Of a stretch of 64,000 bases of DNA, positions 8,148 through 14,533 are shown one piece after another. A program made the position numbers and the translations under genes. Position 1 is the first letter of the stretch, and each line of letters opens with the position of its first letter. Source of the stretch: Longimicrobium sp. (lineage in GTDB: Bacteria; Gemmatimonadota; Gemmatimonadetes; Longimicrobiales; Longimicrobiaceae); NCBI RefSeq assembly GCF_036388275.1, contig NZ_DASVSF010000109.1, positions 1-64,000 of the forward strand. The letters are read 5' to 3'. The notes beneath the pieces are model-generated. The model was not told where the DNA came from. It did no database searches and worked only from the letters and a program-made list of their open reading frames with translations.

Positions 8148-8229
8148 CGCTCATCAGCTCATCGCTCATCAGCTCATCAGCGCTCATCAGCTCATCAGCC
8201 GCGCTCATCGGCCCACCCTCATCAGTCAC
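8140..8229 (-). CDS. short protein made of ADELMS repeats
   Basis: 29 residues from GTG 8229, overlapping the upstream TGA. After MTDEGGP the sequence is four imperfect copies of (A)DELMS, encoded by a GCTGATGAGC tandem DNA repeat. The stop lies 8 bp inside the next gene. It may be a genuine acidic micro-protein or a translational-coupling spacer. Confidence 0.4.
   Translation of the reverse strand: MTDEGGPMSAADELMSADELMSDELMSDG
8148..8208. repeat. short tandem repeat (GCTCATCA units)
   Basis: Alternating GCTCATCA and GCTCATC units on the plus strand, about 60 bp. It corresponds to the ADELMS repeats and is likely to vary in copy number by slippage. Confidence 0.8.
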
Positions 8230-8729
8230 CAGCCCAGCACGCCCTGTGCCCAGCATCCCCCACCGCAGGCGCGGCAGCTCAACTCCAGAGCAGGCCGCCC
8301 TCGCCGTGTGCGCCGCGTGGCCGGGCCGACAGCCACCTCCCGGCACCGGCACTTGCCCCACGCGATCTCGGCGTCCTGGGGCTTCCCAGCGGGCAGCATC
8401 CGCCAGGCCACGCCGGGGGCCGTGCCCACCAGCACCAGGCCCTGCCGCCCCTCCAGGCGGGCCAGCCCCGCCACCTTGGCCATGCGCTGGAAGTGCGGGC
8501 CCTTGACCTCCAGCCAGGCGCGCGCCCCCGGCAGCTGGAAGTCCGGCAGGTACCAGCCGCCCCCTGGCAGCACCACGCGCCGGGGCTCGTAGGCCCAGGG
8601 GACCCCTGCCAGGTCCAGGCAGCGGGCCCAGCGGGCCTCCAGGGCGGAGCGGAGCAGGACCCCCCGGTGCAGGGTGGGGCGGGCGTCGTGCACGGAGGGG
8701 TGACGCCGGGCAGGGGTGGGTGCTCGCAC
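8226..8729 (-). CDS. PD-(D/E)XK nuclease-like protein
   Basis: 167 residues from GTG 8729; the frame is open further upstream through AT-rich DNA that looks non-coding. An acidic helix RSALEARWARCLDLAG is followed by YLPDFQLPG and AWLEVKGP, the PDF-x-L ... (E)xK pattern of PD-(D/E)XK nucleases, as in lambda-exonuclease-like or Holliday-junction-type phage enzymes. The C-terminus has a Cys cluster (CRACGGGC). It probably cuts or trims DNA in recombination or host DNA turnover. Confidence 0.7.
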   Translation of the reverse strand: MRAPTPARRHPSVHDARPTLHRGVLLRSALEARWARCLDLAGVPWAYEPRRVVLPGGGWYLPDFQLPGARAWLEVKGPHFQRMAKVAGLARLEGRQGLVLVGTAPGVAWRMLPAGKPQDAEIAWGKCRCREVAVGPATRRTRRGRPALELSCRACGGGCWAQGVLGW

Positions 8730-8964
8730 GAATCCGAGTGTGCCTGTGCTCGTGTGCTCCGACTGGGACTCCCGAATCCGGCTATGGTCAGTTGATCTTG
8801 ATTTGGAATGGTTTGGATCTTGGTTTTTACTCGGCCACCCCCCTCCGCAGCGGGACCCCGAAAACATGATGATCTTGATCGCGTCCCCCTCCGCCATGTC
8901 AACCGCCAGGAATGCAGAGGGCCCCTCCTCCATCCCGGAGAAGGGGCCCTGACCAGCAGTTCTC
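8730..8964. other. intergenic control region with AT-rich island
   Basis: About 235 bp between leftward genes. 8780-8880 is much richer in A and T than its surroundings and carries three GATCTTG copies (8794, 8816 and 8871). A TGTCAAC operator-like element is at 8897-8903 and a terminator at 8917-8951. A leftward promoter for the nuclease operon is expected here. CACACT lies 7 bp before the GTG at 8729, but no good -35 is seen. Confidence 0.5.
8917..8951 (-). terminator. hairpin terminator
   Basis: AGGGCCCCT and its complement AGGGGCCCT with additional CTCC/GGAG pairing. It lies just after the stop of the leftward gene at 8965. Confidence 0.75.
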
Positions 8965-9471
8965 TCAGCCCTTGTCCCAGGGGATCACCCCCAGCGACGC
9001 CGTGAAGCACCCGGTGATCAGCGGCGCTCCACCCAGGAACGCTCCCGCCACCCCGACGGCGCAGGCACCCGCCGTCTTGCGGACCGCCTTCGGCAGCAGC
9101 TTGAACTTCTTGCAGTTCACCTCGACCGACATGCCGCCGGTCCCGGCGACCACCAGCCAGCAGTGCAGCCGGTTCTTCACCACCGTCACGTAGCCGTTGG
9201 ACGGCACCCCGGATGCCACCGTCTGGATCTCCGGCGACCCGAGATCCGTCTCCCCGACGACGACCTGCTCCACGCCCTGCGACTGCCCGCCCAGCTCTGC
9301 CGGGCTCGACCCCCAGAACCCCCGACTCAGGAAAGCCACCGCCAGGATCAGCACCAGCACGACCGCCAGCCGCCACCTCGATCCGCTGGCCCAGCCCTTC
9401 CTCCCCCGGCGATCGGGAGGGTCCTCGGGCTCCGGTCCCAGCTCCAGCACGTCCTGCTTCCGCTCCGCCAT
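8965..9471 (-). CDS. membrane protein, unknown
   Basis: 168 residues. A charged cytoplasmic N-terminus (about 32 residues) is followed by one transmembrane helix (WRLAVVLVLILAVAFLS). A periplasm-facing or extracellular domain follows with three or four Cys and a second hydrophobic stretch (AGACAVGVAGAFLGG) near the C-terminus. Start overlaps the upstream TGA (TGATG). No family recognised. Confidence 0.6.
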   Translation of the reverse strand: MAERKQDVLELGPEPEDPPDRRGRKGWASGSRWRLAVVLVLILAVAFLSRGFWGSSPAELGGQSQGVEQVVVGETDLGSPEIQTVASGVPSNGYVTVVKNRLHCWLVVAGTGGMSVEVNCKKFKLLPKAVRKTAGACAVGVAGAFLGGAPLITGCFTASLGVIPWDKG

Positions 9472-9551
9472 CAGATCCCACCCACCTGCCGCCCGCTCCC
9501 GTCGAACGGGATCCGGTCAGGTTGACAGCGCGTGCCGCTCTGGTCCACCAC
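9471..9551 (-). CDS. 26-residue co-translated small ORF
   Basis: VVDQSGTRCQPDRIPFDGSG and six more residues, from GTG 9551, 2 bp after the previous stop and ending in TGATG with the next gene. It carries a GTTGACA element at 9521. It may be a real micro-protein or a coupling ORF that keeps ribosomes moving along the operon. Confidence 0.35.
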   Translation of the reverse strand: MVDQSGTRCQPDRIPFDGSGRQVGGI

Positions 9552-9553
9552 TC

Positions 9554-9784
9554 TCAGGACGGGGACGGCGACGGCGGATGCAGGTCACCCAGGATCAGCT
9601 CCTCGATCTTCTCGGCCAGGTCCACGTTCAGCGCGATCCCGGCCGAGATCCGGGACGTGCGGTAGACCCCGCAGCCCCGGCAGACCATCCACAGGCTCCA
9701 GGCCTGGTCCATCGGGTACTGCTCGGACTCCTCCGGCCCCTGCCAGCCGACCTCGACCGGATGCCCCGCCCCGCTGACGCTCAC
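9554..9784 (-). CDS. hypothetical protein
   Basis: 76 residues from GTG 9784 (GTGA overlap). Aromatic and acidic N-terminal half, one CRGCG Cys pair at the centre, then an amphipathic helix (NVDLAEKIEELILGDL). No family recognised. Confidence 0.5.
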   Translation of the reverse strand: MSVSGAGHPVEVGWQGPEESEQYPMDQAWSLWMVCRGCGVYRTSRISAGIALNVDLAEKIEELILGDLHPPSPSPS

Positions 9785-9960
9785 GACCGCAGGTGCCCCC
9801 GCGCCCTGGCCAGCTCCACGGACCTGACCCGCGCCTCCGCCATCCACGCCAGATCCGCCTCTCCGACCTCCATCCCGAGCGCGATCAGCGGCCTCCCGGG
9901 AATCCCCGAGTCCACGAACACCTCGACATCCCGCCCCTTGCCGCTCAGCGGCTTCTTCAC
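9781..9960 (-). CDS. hypothetical protein
   Basis: 59 residues from GTG 9960 with GGGGGAGGAAG upstream. Starts MKKPLSGKGRDVEVFVDSG and ends in a basic amphipathic helix (WMAEARVRSVELARARG). Overlaps the next gene by GTGA. Confidence 0.5.
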   Translation of the reverse strand: MKKPLSGKGRDVEVFVDSGIPGRPLIALGMEVGEADLAWMAEARVRSVELARARGHLRS

Positions 9961-10124
9961 GGCTTCCTCCCCCTCGGTGGCGGTCCCGGGATCTTGTCCT
10001 GGACCTTCAGCGCGGGCGCGTTCCTGACCTTCCGCTGCCCGCCGCCGCTCCGCCGGGATCCGGGCAGCGCACCGATCAGCGCCAGCAGCAGCAACAGCGA
10101 CACCGCGAGGCAGACGGCGCTCAC
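9957..10124 (-). CDS. small membrane-anchored protein
   Basis: 55 residues from GTG 10124. Hydrophobic N-terminus (AVCLAVSLLLLLALIGALPG), then a basic Pro/Gly-rich tail. It could be an anchor peptide or a secreted micro-protein. Overlaps neighbours at both ends. Confidence 0.5.
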   Translation of the reverse strand: MSAVCLAVSLLLLLALIGALPGSRRSGGGQRKVRNAPALKVQDKIPGPPPRGRKP

Positions 10125-10294
10125 CGCTGCCCCCGCAGCGCGCCGACCATCATCGCCACCACGACCTCCTTGGCCTGGACCTCCGTCCAGCCTTCCGCCA
10201 TCAGGCCCTGGACCTGCCCCTTCATCACGTCCGAGAGCCCCGACAGGGTCTGCTTCAGCTGCTCGGCCATCGCCAGCAGTTCCATCTCGTCCAT
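10121..10294 (-). CDS. small helical protein
   Basis: 57 residues from ATG 10294 overlapping the upstream TGA. Methionine-rich amphipathic helices (MDEMELLAMAEQLKQ, then EGWTEVQAKEVVVAMMVG). The second half resembles a short UBA-like three-helix segment, which is speculative. Confidence 0.5.
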   Translation of the reverse strand: MDEMELLAMAEQLKQTLSGLSDVMKGQVQGLMAEGWTEVQAKEVVVAMMVGALRGQR

Positions 10295-10521
10295 CAGAAC
10301 TCCTCCTCCCCCTCCTCGCCGGTCACGCACAGCCGTTCCCGCACCGACACGCAGCTGGCGATGCACCGGCCGTCCCCGGTGAACGGGCAGAAGATCTGCT
10401 CCTCGCCAGCTCCGGTGTCAACCGCCTCCCCGCCGACCCGGCACTCCCGCGCCTTGCACTTGCCGATCAGGTAGCCGTGCCGACACAGCTTCTTCGGCGG
10501 CCGGGGAACGGGGCGGCTCAC
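10294..10521 (-). CDS. small cysteine-rich protein
   Basis: 75 residues from GTG 10521. Eight Cys in LCRHGYLIGKCKARECRV, FCPF, RCIASC and ERLC suggest one or two zinc sites. The tail is acidic (GEEGEEEF). An operator-like element is at 10417. Probably a small zinc-binding or nucleic-acid-binding protein. Confidence 0.55.
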   Translation of the reverse strand: MSRPVPRPPKKLCRHGYLIGKCKARECRVGGEAVDTGAGEEQIFCPFTGDGRCIASCVSVRERLCVTGEEGEEEF

Positions 10522-10727
10522 CGGCCCATCACCCTGTCCCAGCGGGTCCGCCACAGCAGAGCGCGCTCCGCCGACAGCGGCCCACCCAGGCCGCTGGGGC
10601 TGGAGCCGTAGTCGTAGCTGCCCTCGCAGACCCAGCACCCCATCTTCGGCGGGCTGGAGTTGCACACCGGGCAGTACTTCCAGGCCAGCCGGTAGCGCCC
10701 CACCCAGTACCGCAGCCAGCGCTTCAT
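10518..10727 (-). CDS. zinc-ribbon-like small protein
   Basis: 69 residues. A treble-clef-like pattern CPVCNSSPPKMGCWVC (two CxxC pairs) at residues 19-34, with a basic and aromatic N-terminus (MKRWLRYWVGRYRLAWK). Likely a nucleic-acid or protein adaptor. Confidence 0.55.
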   Translation of the reverse strand: MKRWLRYWVGRYRLAWKYCPVCNSSPPKMGCWVCEGSYDYGSSPSGLGGPLSAERALLWRTRWDRVMGR

Positions 10728-10927
10728 CTGCCCGACCTCCGATGCCGTTGCTGCTGCCGCTCCAGCACGTCCCGGACCACCCCGGGCTGCCAGGACCCCG
10801 GGTCCAGCAGCACCCCCGCCACCCTGCGCCCGAGCACGGCCAGCGCGTCCGGCGGTTCGGCGGGGCAGTCCAGCAGGTGCTGGGCCTGGCTGGCGTGCCC
10901 GCGCGGGCAGCTCTCCCAGCTGCTCAC
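10724..10927 (-). CDS. hypothetical protein
   Basis: 67 residues from GTG 10927, with a basic C-terminus (ERQQQRHRRSGR) and two Cys in the N-terminal half. Overlaps genes on both sides (GTGA, ATGA). No motif recognised. Confidence 0.45.
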   Translation of the reverse strand: MSSWESCPRGHASQAQHLLDCPAEPPDALAVLGRRVAGVLLDPGSWQPGVVRDVLERQQQRHRRSGR

Positions 10928-11319
10928 TCCGCGACCCCGTCCAGGGCGGCGCGGATCTCGGCCGCCACGACCGGGCCGTTGAGGGTCCAGTCCTCGTCGT
11001 CCCAGCGGTCGGCCAGCTCCCGCACCCGCCGCAGCGCCTCCGTGTCAGCAGCCCGTTGGGCGGCGATCACCTCGGACAGGTTGACCAGGCTGGCGTGGAT
11101 GCCCTGCTCCAGGTCGTCGCGGTCAGCCCGGTGGTAGAGACCGGCGACCCGGTCAGCCTCGGCCGCGAAGTCGATGGGGCCGTCGTCCTGCTGCGCCTCG
11201 GCCGGGGGCTCGGACGGCCGGGTGACAGGCTTCGGCTCCCCGCACGTCCGGCAGTAGTACGGGCGGTCGGTGCCGTTCCACCAGACGTGCTGGTGCCCGC
11301 TCTCCTCCGCGACGCTCAC
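10924..11319 (-). CDS. hypothetical protein with N-terminal CxxC
   Basis: 131 residues from GTG 11319. The N-terminal segment HQHVWWNGTDRPYYCRTCG looks like half of a zinc ribbon; the rest is a long acidic helical region. No family recognised. Confidence 0.5.
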   Translation of the reverse strand: MSVAEESGHQHVWWNGTDRPYYCRTCGEPKPVTRPSEPPAEAQQDDGPIDFAAEADRVAGLYHRADRDDLEQGIHASLVNLSEVIAAQRAADTEALRRVRELADRWDDEDWTLNGPVVAAEIRAALDGVAE

Positions 11320-11585
11320 GAGGGGTCCACGTCCAGCACCTGGGCCAGCTCCACCGGCAGCTGCCCCTGGTACTTCTCCAGCAGCACCGCGATCCGGTAC
11401 CGCAGCGACACCAGCTCCAGCGCCTGGGCCGCCACCAGCTCCGCAGCGACGTGCGCGATCACGTCCTCCCCGAGCCGCACCTGCCCGCAGCGGCACCCCG
11501 AGAACGGCCCGTCCTCCGAGCGCATCACGGGGTGGTGCGCCAGCAGCACCGGCCGCAGCGCCTCGATCTCGGCCCGGCTGCTCAC
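11316..11585 (-). CDS. hypothetical protein
   Basis: 89 residues from GTG 11585. Mainly helical, with GCRCG near the middle and a Leu-rich C-terminal half (LELVSLRYRIAVLLEKYQG). Co-translated by GTGA with the neighbouring gene. Confidence 0.5.
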   Translation of the reverse strand: MSSRAEIEALRPVLLAHHPVMRSEDGPFSGCRCGQVRLGEDVIAHVAAELVAAQALELVSLRYRIAVLLEKYQGQLPVELAQVLDVDPS

Positions 11586-11977
11586 TCGCCCACCCCCATC
11601 CGGTAGCCGTCGTCCAGGCCCTCGCGGTAGGTCCGCTTCTCCTGGCCCGTCCACGGCAGCGCCAGGCCGTCCCCCGGACGCCGGGGCACGACGTGCGCGT
11701 GCAGGTGCATCACGGTCTGGGTGGCCACCGAGCCCACACTGGTGATCAGGTTGTAGCCGTGCGCGCCCTGCCCGGCCGCGAACGCCGCCGCCCGAGCCAT
11801 CACCAGGCCGGTGGTCACCGGATCCTCCAGGGCGTCAGCCACGTGCCGTTTCGGGATCACCAGCGTGTGCCCCAGCGACACCGGGTTCAGCGGCACGATG
11901 GCCAGGGCGTCCCCCCAGTCGCAGAGCACGTCCGCCTCGGCCCGCCCCGCCGCGATCTCGCAGAACACGCAGCTCAT
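11582..11977 (-). CDS. HIT-family nucleotide hydrolase/transferase
   Basis: 131 residues, close to the usual HIT length. The histidine triad H91-L-H93-A-H95-VVPR is intact, and the N-terminus CVFCEI and the block PVSLGHTLVIPKRH match the HIT fold. HIT enzymes hydrolyse nucleotide phosphoramidates or dinucleoside polyphosphates such as AppppA and ApA-type alarmones. In a phage this may clear host stress nucleotides or aminoacyl-adenylate by-products, which is inference. The start ATG overlaps the upstream stop (ATGA). Confidence 0.9.
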   Translation of the reverse strand: MSCVFCEIAAGRAEADVLCDWGDALAIVPLNPVSLGHTLVIPKRHVADALEDPVTTGLVMARAAAFAAGQGAHGYNLITSVGSVATQTVMHLHAHVVPRRPGDGLALPWTGQEKRTYREGLDDGYRMGVGE

Positions 11978-12198
11978 CGCGTGCTCACCCACGGGCCGAC
12001 CTTCACAGTGCGCTCCATCAGCGTGATCTCCAGGTCTGCTGTCTGCTCGGTGCCACCCAGCCACTGGTCGGCGGCCTCCCGGTTGCGCTGGACCACCAGC
12101 TCCCCGACCTGCTGGGAGGGCACCCAGAACCAGATCGCGTACTCCACCCGCTCGTGCGGGAGGTTGTCCGGCCCGGTGGCCGTCCCCGCAGTGCTCAC
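11974..12198 (-). CDS. hypothetical protein
   Basis: 74 residues from GTG 12198. A beta-rich pattern around YAIWFWVPSQQVGELVV and LEITLMERTVKVG. It lies directly before the HIT gene and shares its overlap, so co-expression is likely. Function unknown. Confidence 0.5.
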   Translation of the reverse strand: MSTAGTATGPDNLPHERVEYAIWFWVPSQQVGELVVQRNREAADQWLGGTEQTADLEITLMERTVKVGPWVSTR

Positions 12199-12419
12199 CG
12201 CGCCACCTCCCGATCGCGCTGGGCCTGCGCCTGGATCGCGGCGTCCTGGGCCCGGATCCGGCGTCCTGCCGCCCCGCCGTCGGTGCTCCGGTCCGCTGTC
12301 ACCGCGCCCAGCAGCTGCCCCAGCGCCCGCAGCATCCGGTAGGCCACCCAGGCCAGCCAGACGATCAGCAGGTCCAGCCCGGTGACGGGTGTGTCCAGCA
12401 GCTCCCGCACGCCGCTCAC
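12195..12419 (-). CDS. small membrane protein
   Basis: 74 residues from GTG 12419. One hydrophobic helix (GLDLLIVWLAWVAYRMLRAL) followed by a polar helical tail rich in Ala, Gln and Arg. Confidence 0.5.
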   Translation of the reverse strand: MSGVRELLDTPVTGLDLLIVWLAWVAYRMLRALGQLLGAVTADRSTDGGAAGRRIRAQDAAIQAQAQRDREVAR

Positions 12420-12751
12420 CGGAACAGCTCCGGCAGCTCGGACATCAGGGCCCGCGCTGTCTGCCGGTACCGCTGCCGGGTCTCCTCCAGCTGGCTGCGC
12501 CAGCTGTGCGGCCCGCCGAACTCCCCGTGCAGCCAGTGCGCCAGCTTCTCCACCGGCACGGTGTCATCAGCCTCCAGCACCTCCGGGGCCTGACCCGTGT
12601 CAACCGTGCTCAGCTTCATCTCTCCCCCTCCATCCGCCTCGACCGGGTGCTCCCGGTCCATGTGCTCGAAGATCAGCTCCGAGGTGGGCGGCCCCCAGGG
12701 GACGCCGCAGGCCCGGGTGTTGCACTGCCAGCACCACCAGACCCCGGGCAT
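12416..12751 (-). CDS. zinc-finger-containing hypothetical protein
   Basis: 111 residues from ATG 12751 (GTG 12757 is an alternative). The N-terminus WWCWQCNTRACG followed by FEHMDREH gives a C2-C-H2-like zinc site; the C-terminal half is helical. An internal ATG at 12619 with a GGGGGAGAG site could give a 67-residue second product. The operator element at 12598 encodes TVDT. Confidence 0.5.
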   Translation of the reverse strand: MPGVWWCWQCNTRACGVPWGPPTSELIFEHMDREHPVEADGGGEMKLSTVDTGQAPEVLEADDTVPVEKLAHWLHGEFGGPHSWRSQLEETRQRYRQTARALMSELPELFR

Positions 12752-12774
12752 CCCCACGTCCCCGGCCTGCGGGG

Positions 12775-13110
12775 TCAGACCGCCGGGACCCACTCCTCCA
12801 GCAGCTCCGCCAGCCAGCCGGGCATCTGGTCCACCGGCCGGTCTCCGGGTCCCCGGTGCCGGACCAGGTCCCCCAGGTAGCGGATCGGCGTCTGGCCGCC
12901 CCCGGCGGTCCCGGTCCGCACGGCGTTGCCGTGCCGGTCGGCGAAGATGACCCAGGACAGCCGCCAGGCCCCCGTCCCCTCGGCACGCCACCACTGGGCG
13001 GTGACCTCCCTGACCGGCAGCCCGCCGGTCACCGTGCGGGGCAGCTCCCAGTTCCCCTCCGGCTCCAGCCGGATCTCCCGGGTGACCTGCTCCAGCACGA
13101 GGTGGCTCAT
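12775..13110 (-). CDS. hypothetical protein
   Basis: 111 residues with a purine-rich GGAAGG before the ATG at 13110. A beta-rich N-terminal half (REIRLEPEGNWELPRTV, then WWRAEGTGAWRLSWVIF) precedes an acidic helical C-terminus. No family recognised. Confidence 0.55.
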   Translation of the reverse strand: MSHLVLEQVTREIRLEPEGNWELPRTVTGGLPVREVTAQWWRAEGTGAWRLSWVIFADRHGNAVRTGTAGGGQTPIRYLGDLVRHRGPGDRPVDQMPGWLAELLEEWVPAV

Positions 13111-13125
13111 GCCTTCCAGGGTCGC

Positions 13126-13488
13126 TCACGCGCTCTGCTGCCTCTCGCTGAGCACCGGCACGTCCCGGTTGAGCTGCCGGGCGCGCTGCCGCCGGATGGC
13201 CTCCTCGCGGAGGTCCGTCTTGTCCGTGGGGTCGATGACGGTGAAACCCGGGACCTTCGTGTAGTGCCGGTTGTCCAGCTCGAAGGTCCCCGGCTCGACG
13301 TAGTCGGTGCGGACCTTCGGGCACGACGTGCAGCGCAGCTTCACCACCCAGACCTCCCGGCCGACCGGTGAGAACCGGTTGACAGGGCCCTGCTCCCAGC
13401 TGTGCCCGTAGGCCTTGCAGCGCAGGACGCCGTCGGAGAGGTCCGTGACCGACTGGACGTAGTACTTGCTCCGTGCGGTCCGGCTCAT
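13126..13488 (-). CDS. zinc-ribbon-like hypothetical protein
   Basis: 120 residues. Cys/His residues at LRCKAYGHSW and LRCTSCPKVR form a plausible zinc ribbon in the first half; the second half is basic (EEAIRRQRARQLNRD). This arrangement is common in actinophage early genes. An operator-like element is at 13378. Confidence 0.55.
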   Translation of the reverse strand: MSRTARSKYYVQSVTDLSDGVLRCKAYGHSWEQGPVNRFSPVGREVWVVKLRCTSCPKVRTDYVEPGTFELDNRHYTKVPGFTVIDPTDKTDLREEAIRRQRARQLNRDVPVLSERQQSA

Positions 13489-13841
13489 CCGGGCACGTCC
13501 ATGCCCAGCGCCGCCCGCAGCTCGGCCACTCCGACCACGGGCACCTGGTCCGTGCTGACCTCCCGGACCAGTGCCTCGACCCGGGCCAGCTTGAACTCGG
13601 ACTCCTCGGCGCGGTCGATGTGGCCGTCCCGCTGGTTGACAAGGTCCCGGACGCCGCGCAGGCCCAGCGGGTAGTCGATCCCGGCTGCGTGGAGGATCTG
13701 GTTCAGCGCCTCCTCCCGCTCCTCCCGCGCCTCGGCCATCGCACCGGCGATGTCGGCGATGTCCAGGGAGTGCCCCAGGGCCCGCTGCGTCTGCACCAGG
13801 TCCCGGGCGCGGTTCTCCTCGGCTGCGGTGGGCTCAGCCAC
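13485..13841 (-). CDS. helical hypothetical protein
   Basis: 118 residues from GTG 13841. Long charged helices (AMAEAREEREEALNQIL) suggest coiled-coil packing. An operator element at 13635 lies in the LVNQRDG-coding stretch. Confidence 0.5.
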   Translation of the reverse strand: MAEPTAAEENRARDLVQTQRALGHSLDIADIAGAMAEAREEREEALNQILHAAGIDYPLGLRGVRDLVNQRDGHIDRAEESEFKLARVEALVREVSTDQVPVVGVAELRAALGMDVPG

Positions 13842-14040
13842 CCGGGGCCTCCTCCACCTTGGCCGCGCAGGTCACGCAGGACCGTGCGATGACCGAGCCC
13901 CCGGGGCCGTCGGGCCCCTGGGGCTGGCCGCACAGGGCGGTGCCCTTCTGCTTCGGGTCCGGGATGTGCAGGCCGCCGTCCAGGCCCTGGACCCAGCGGG
14001 CCAGCTCGGCGGGCTCGGGGGCACGGTGCTTGCCGCCCAT
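13834..14040 (-). CDS. small protein with C-terminal Cys pair
   Basis: 68 residues from ATG 14040, which overlaps the stop of a 9-codon leaderless leader ORF (TGATG). Basic N-terminus (MGGKHRAPEP), the block HIPDPKQKGTALCG, and SCVTCAAK near the end resemble small zinc-binding phage proteins. It is the first full gene of the operon running to 7020. Confidence 0.55.
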   Translation of the reverse strand: MGGKHRAPEPAELARWVQGLDGGLHIPDPKQKGTALCGQPQGPDGPGGSVIARSCVTCAAKVEEAPGG

Positions 14041-14069
14041 CAGATGCTCGTGTCAGGTGTGTGCGTCAT
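14040..14069 (-). CDS. 9-codon leaderless leader peptide (MTHTPDTSI)
   Basis: The ATG sits exactly 6 bp after the -10 CATAGT, as in the other leaderless promoters, and has the same MT-T start. It stops after nine codons with TGATG shared with the next gene. It looks like a re-initiation leader: ribosomes load on the leaderless end and restart on the real gene. Confidence 0.6.
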   Translation of the reverse strand: MTHTPDTSI

Positions 14070-14105
14070 GCCGTGACTATGGCAGATGCTGTCAACTGTG
14101 TCAAC
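14070..14105 (-). promoter_or_regulatory. leaderless tandem-operator promoter
   Basis: Reading leftward: TTGACA (14104-14099), 17 bp, CATAGT (14081-14076), 6 bp, ATG 14069. Two GTTGACA boxes (14105-14099 and 14096-14090) are 9 bp apart; the first contains the -35 and the second lies in the spacer. Confidence 0.85.
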
Positions 14106-14116
14106 GAGACATGCGA

Positions 14117-14153
14117 AAGGCCCGCTCCCCGGGGTCAGGGGGAAGCGGGCCTT
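14117..14153 (-). terminator. hairpin terminator
   Basis: AAGGCCCGCT (14117-14126) pairs with AGCGGGCCTT (14144-14153), extended by CCCC/GGGG inside. It sits between the stop at 14175 and the next leftward promoter. Confidence 0.85.
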
Positions 14154-14174
14154 CGGTGAGCGTAGATGCTCAGG

Positions 14175-14474
14175 TCAGGGCTGCGTGCGCAGCCACTCGG
14201 CGAATCCCTCGGTGTCGCCGTCCCAGCTGCCCAGGCCGAAGCTCAGGCTGGGCTTGTCACCGATCAGGCGGCCGGTCGGGGTGATCACGACGAAGTCCCG
14301 GTCGGTGGCGATCATCTGGGCGGTGACCTCGGCGGCGGGAACCTCGCGCCGCTGGAACGGGCCGTTGAGGTAGGCCAGGGCCTCCTCGGTGGTGTTCGCC
14401 CCGGCGGCGATGGCGCGGGCCATCAGGTCGTCGTCGGTGGTCAGGTCGGCTGCGGTGTAGCTCGTCTGCGTCAT
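14175..14474 (-). CDS. hypothetical protein (MTQT start)
   Basis: 99 residues from the leaderless ATG 14474 (MTQTSYTAADLT). Helical N-terminus (DLMARAIAAGANTTEEALAY) then a beta-rich half (RDFVVITPTGRLIGD). A single-gene unit with its own tandem-operator promoter and terminator. Function unknown. Confidence 0.7.
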   Translation of the reverse strand: MTQTSYTAADLTTDDDLMARAIAAGANTTEEALAYLNGPFQRREVPAAEVTAQMIATDRDFVVITPTGRLIGDKPSLSFGLGSWDGDTEGFAEWLRTQP

Positions 14475-14510
14475 GGAGAAAGTAAAGCACCCCGTGTCAA
14501 CAGTGTCAAC
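14475..14510 (-). promoter_or_regulatory. leaderless tandem-operator promoter
   Basis: Leftward TTGACA (14509-14504), 17 bp, TTTACT (14486-14481), 6 bp, ATG 14474. GTTGACA boxes at 14510-14504 and 14501-14495. The whole element lies inside the terminator hairpin described next. Confidence 0.85.
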
Positions 14511-14520
14511 ACGGGGTGCT
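14486..14520 (-). terminator. terminator hairpin fused with the promoter operators
   Basis: AGCACCCCGTGT (14486-14497) and ACACGGGGTGCT (14509-14520) form a perfect 12-bp stem whose loop and inner arms are the two GTTGACA operators. Leftward, the stem is followed by TTTACTTTCTCC, which serves both as the T-rich tract and as the -10 region. It follows the stop at 14534. Confidence 0.8.
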
Positions 14521-14533
14521 TCGGCGTGGCGTG

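Noticed and set aside
12416..13642. A 408-codon minus-strand frame covering several small genes.
   Set aside because: Only its 3' part (from 12751) has sensible protein sequence; the rest overlaps three better-supported genes joined by GTGA/ATGA overlaps.
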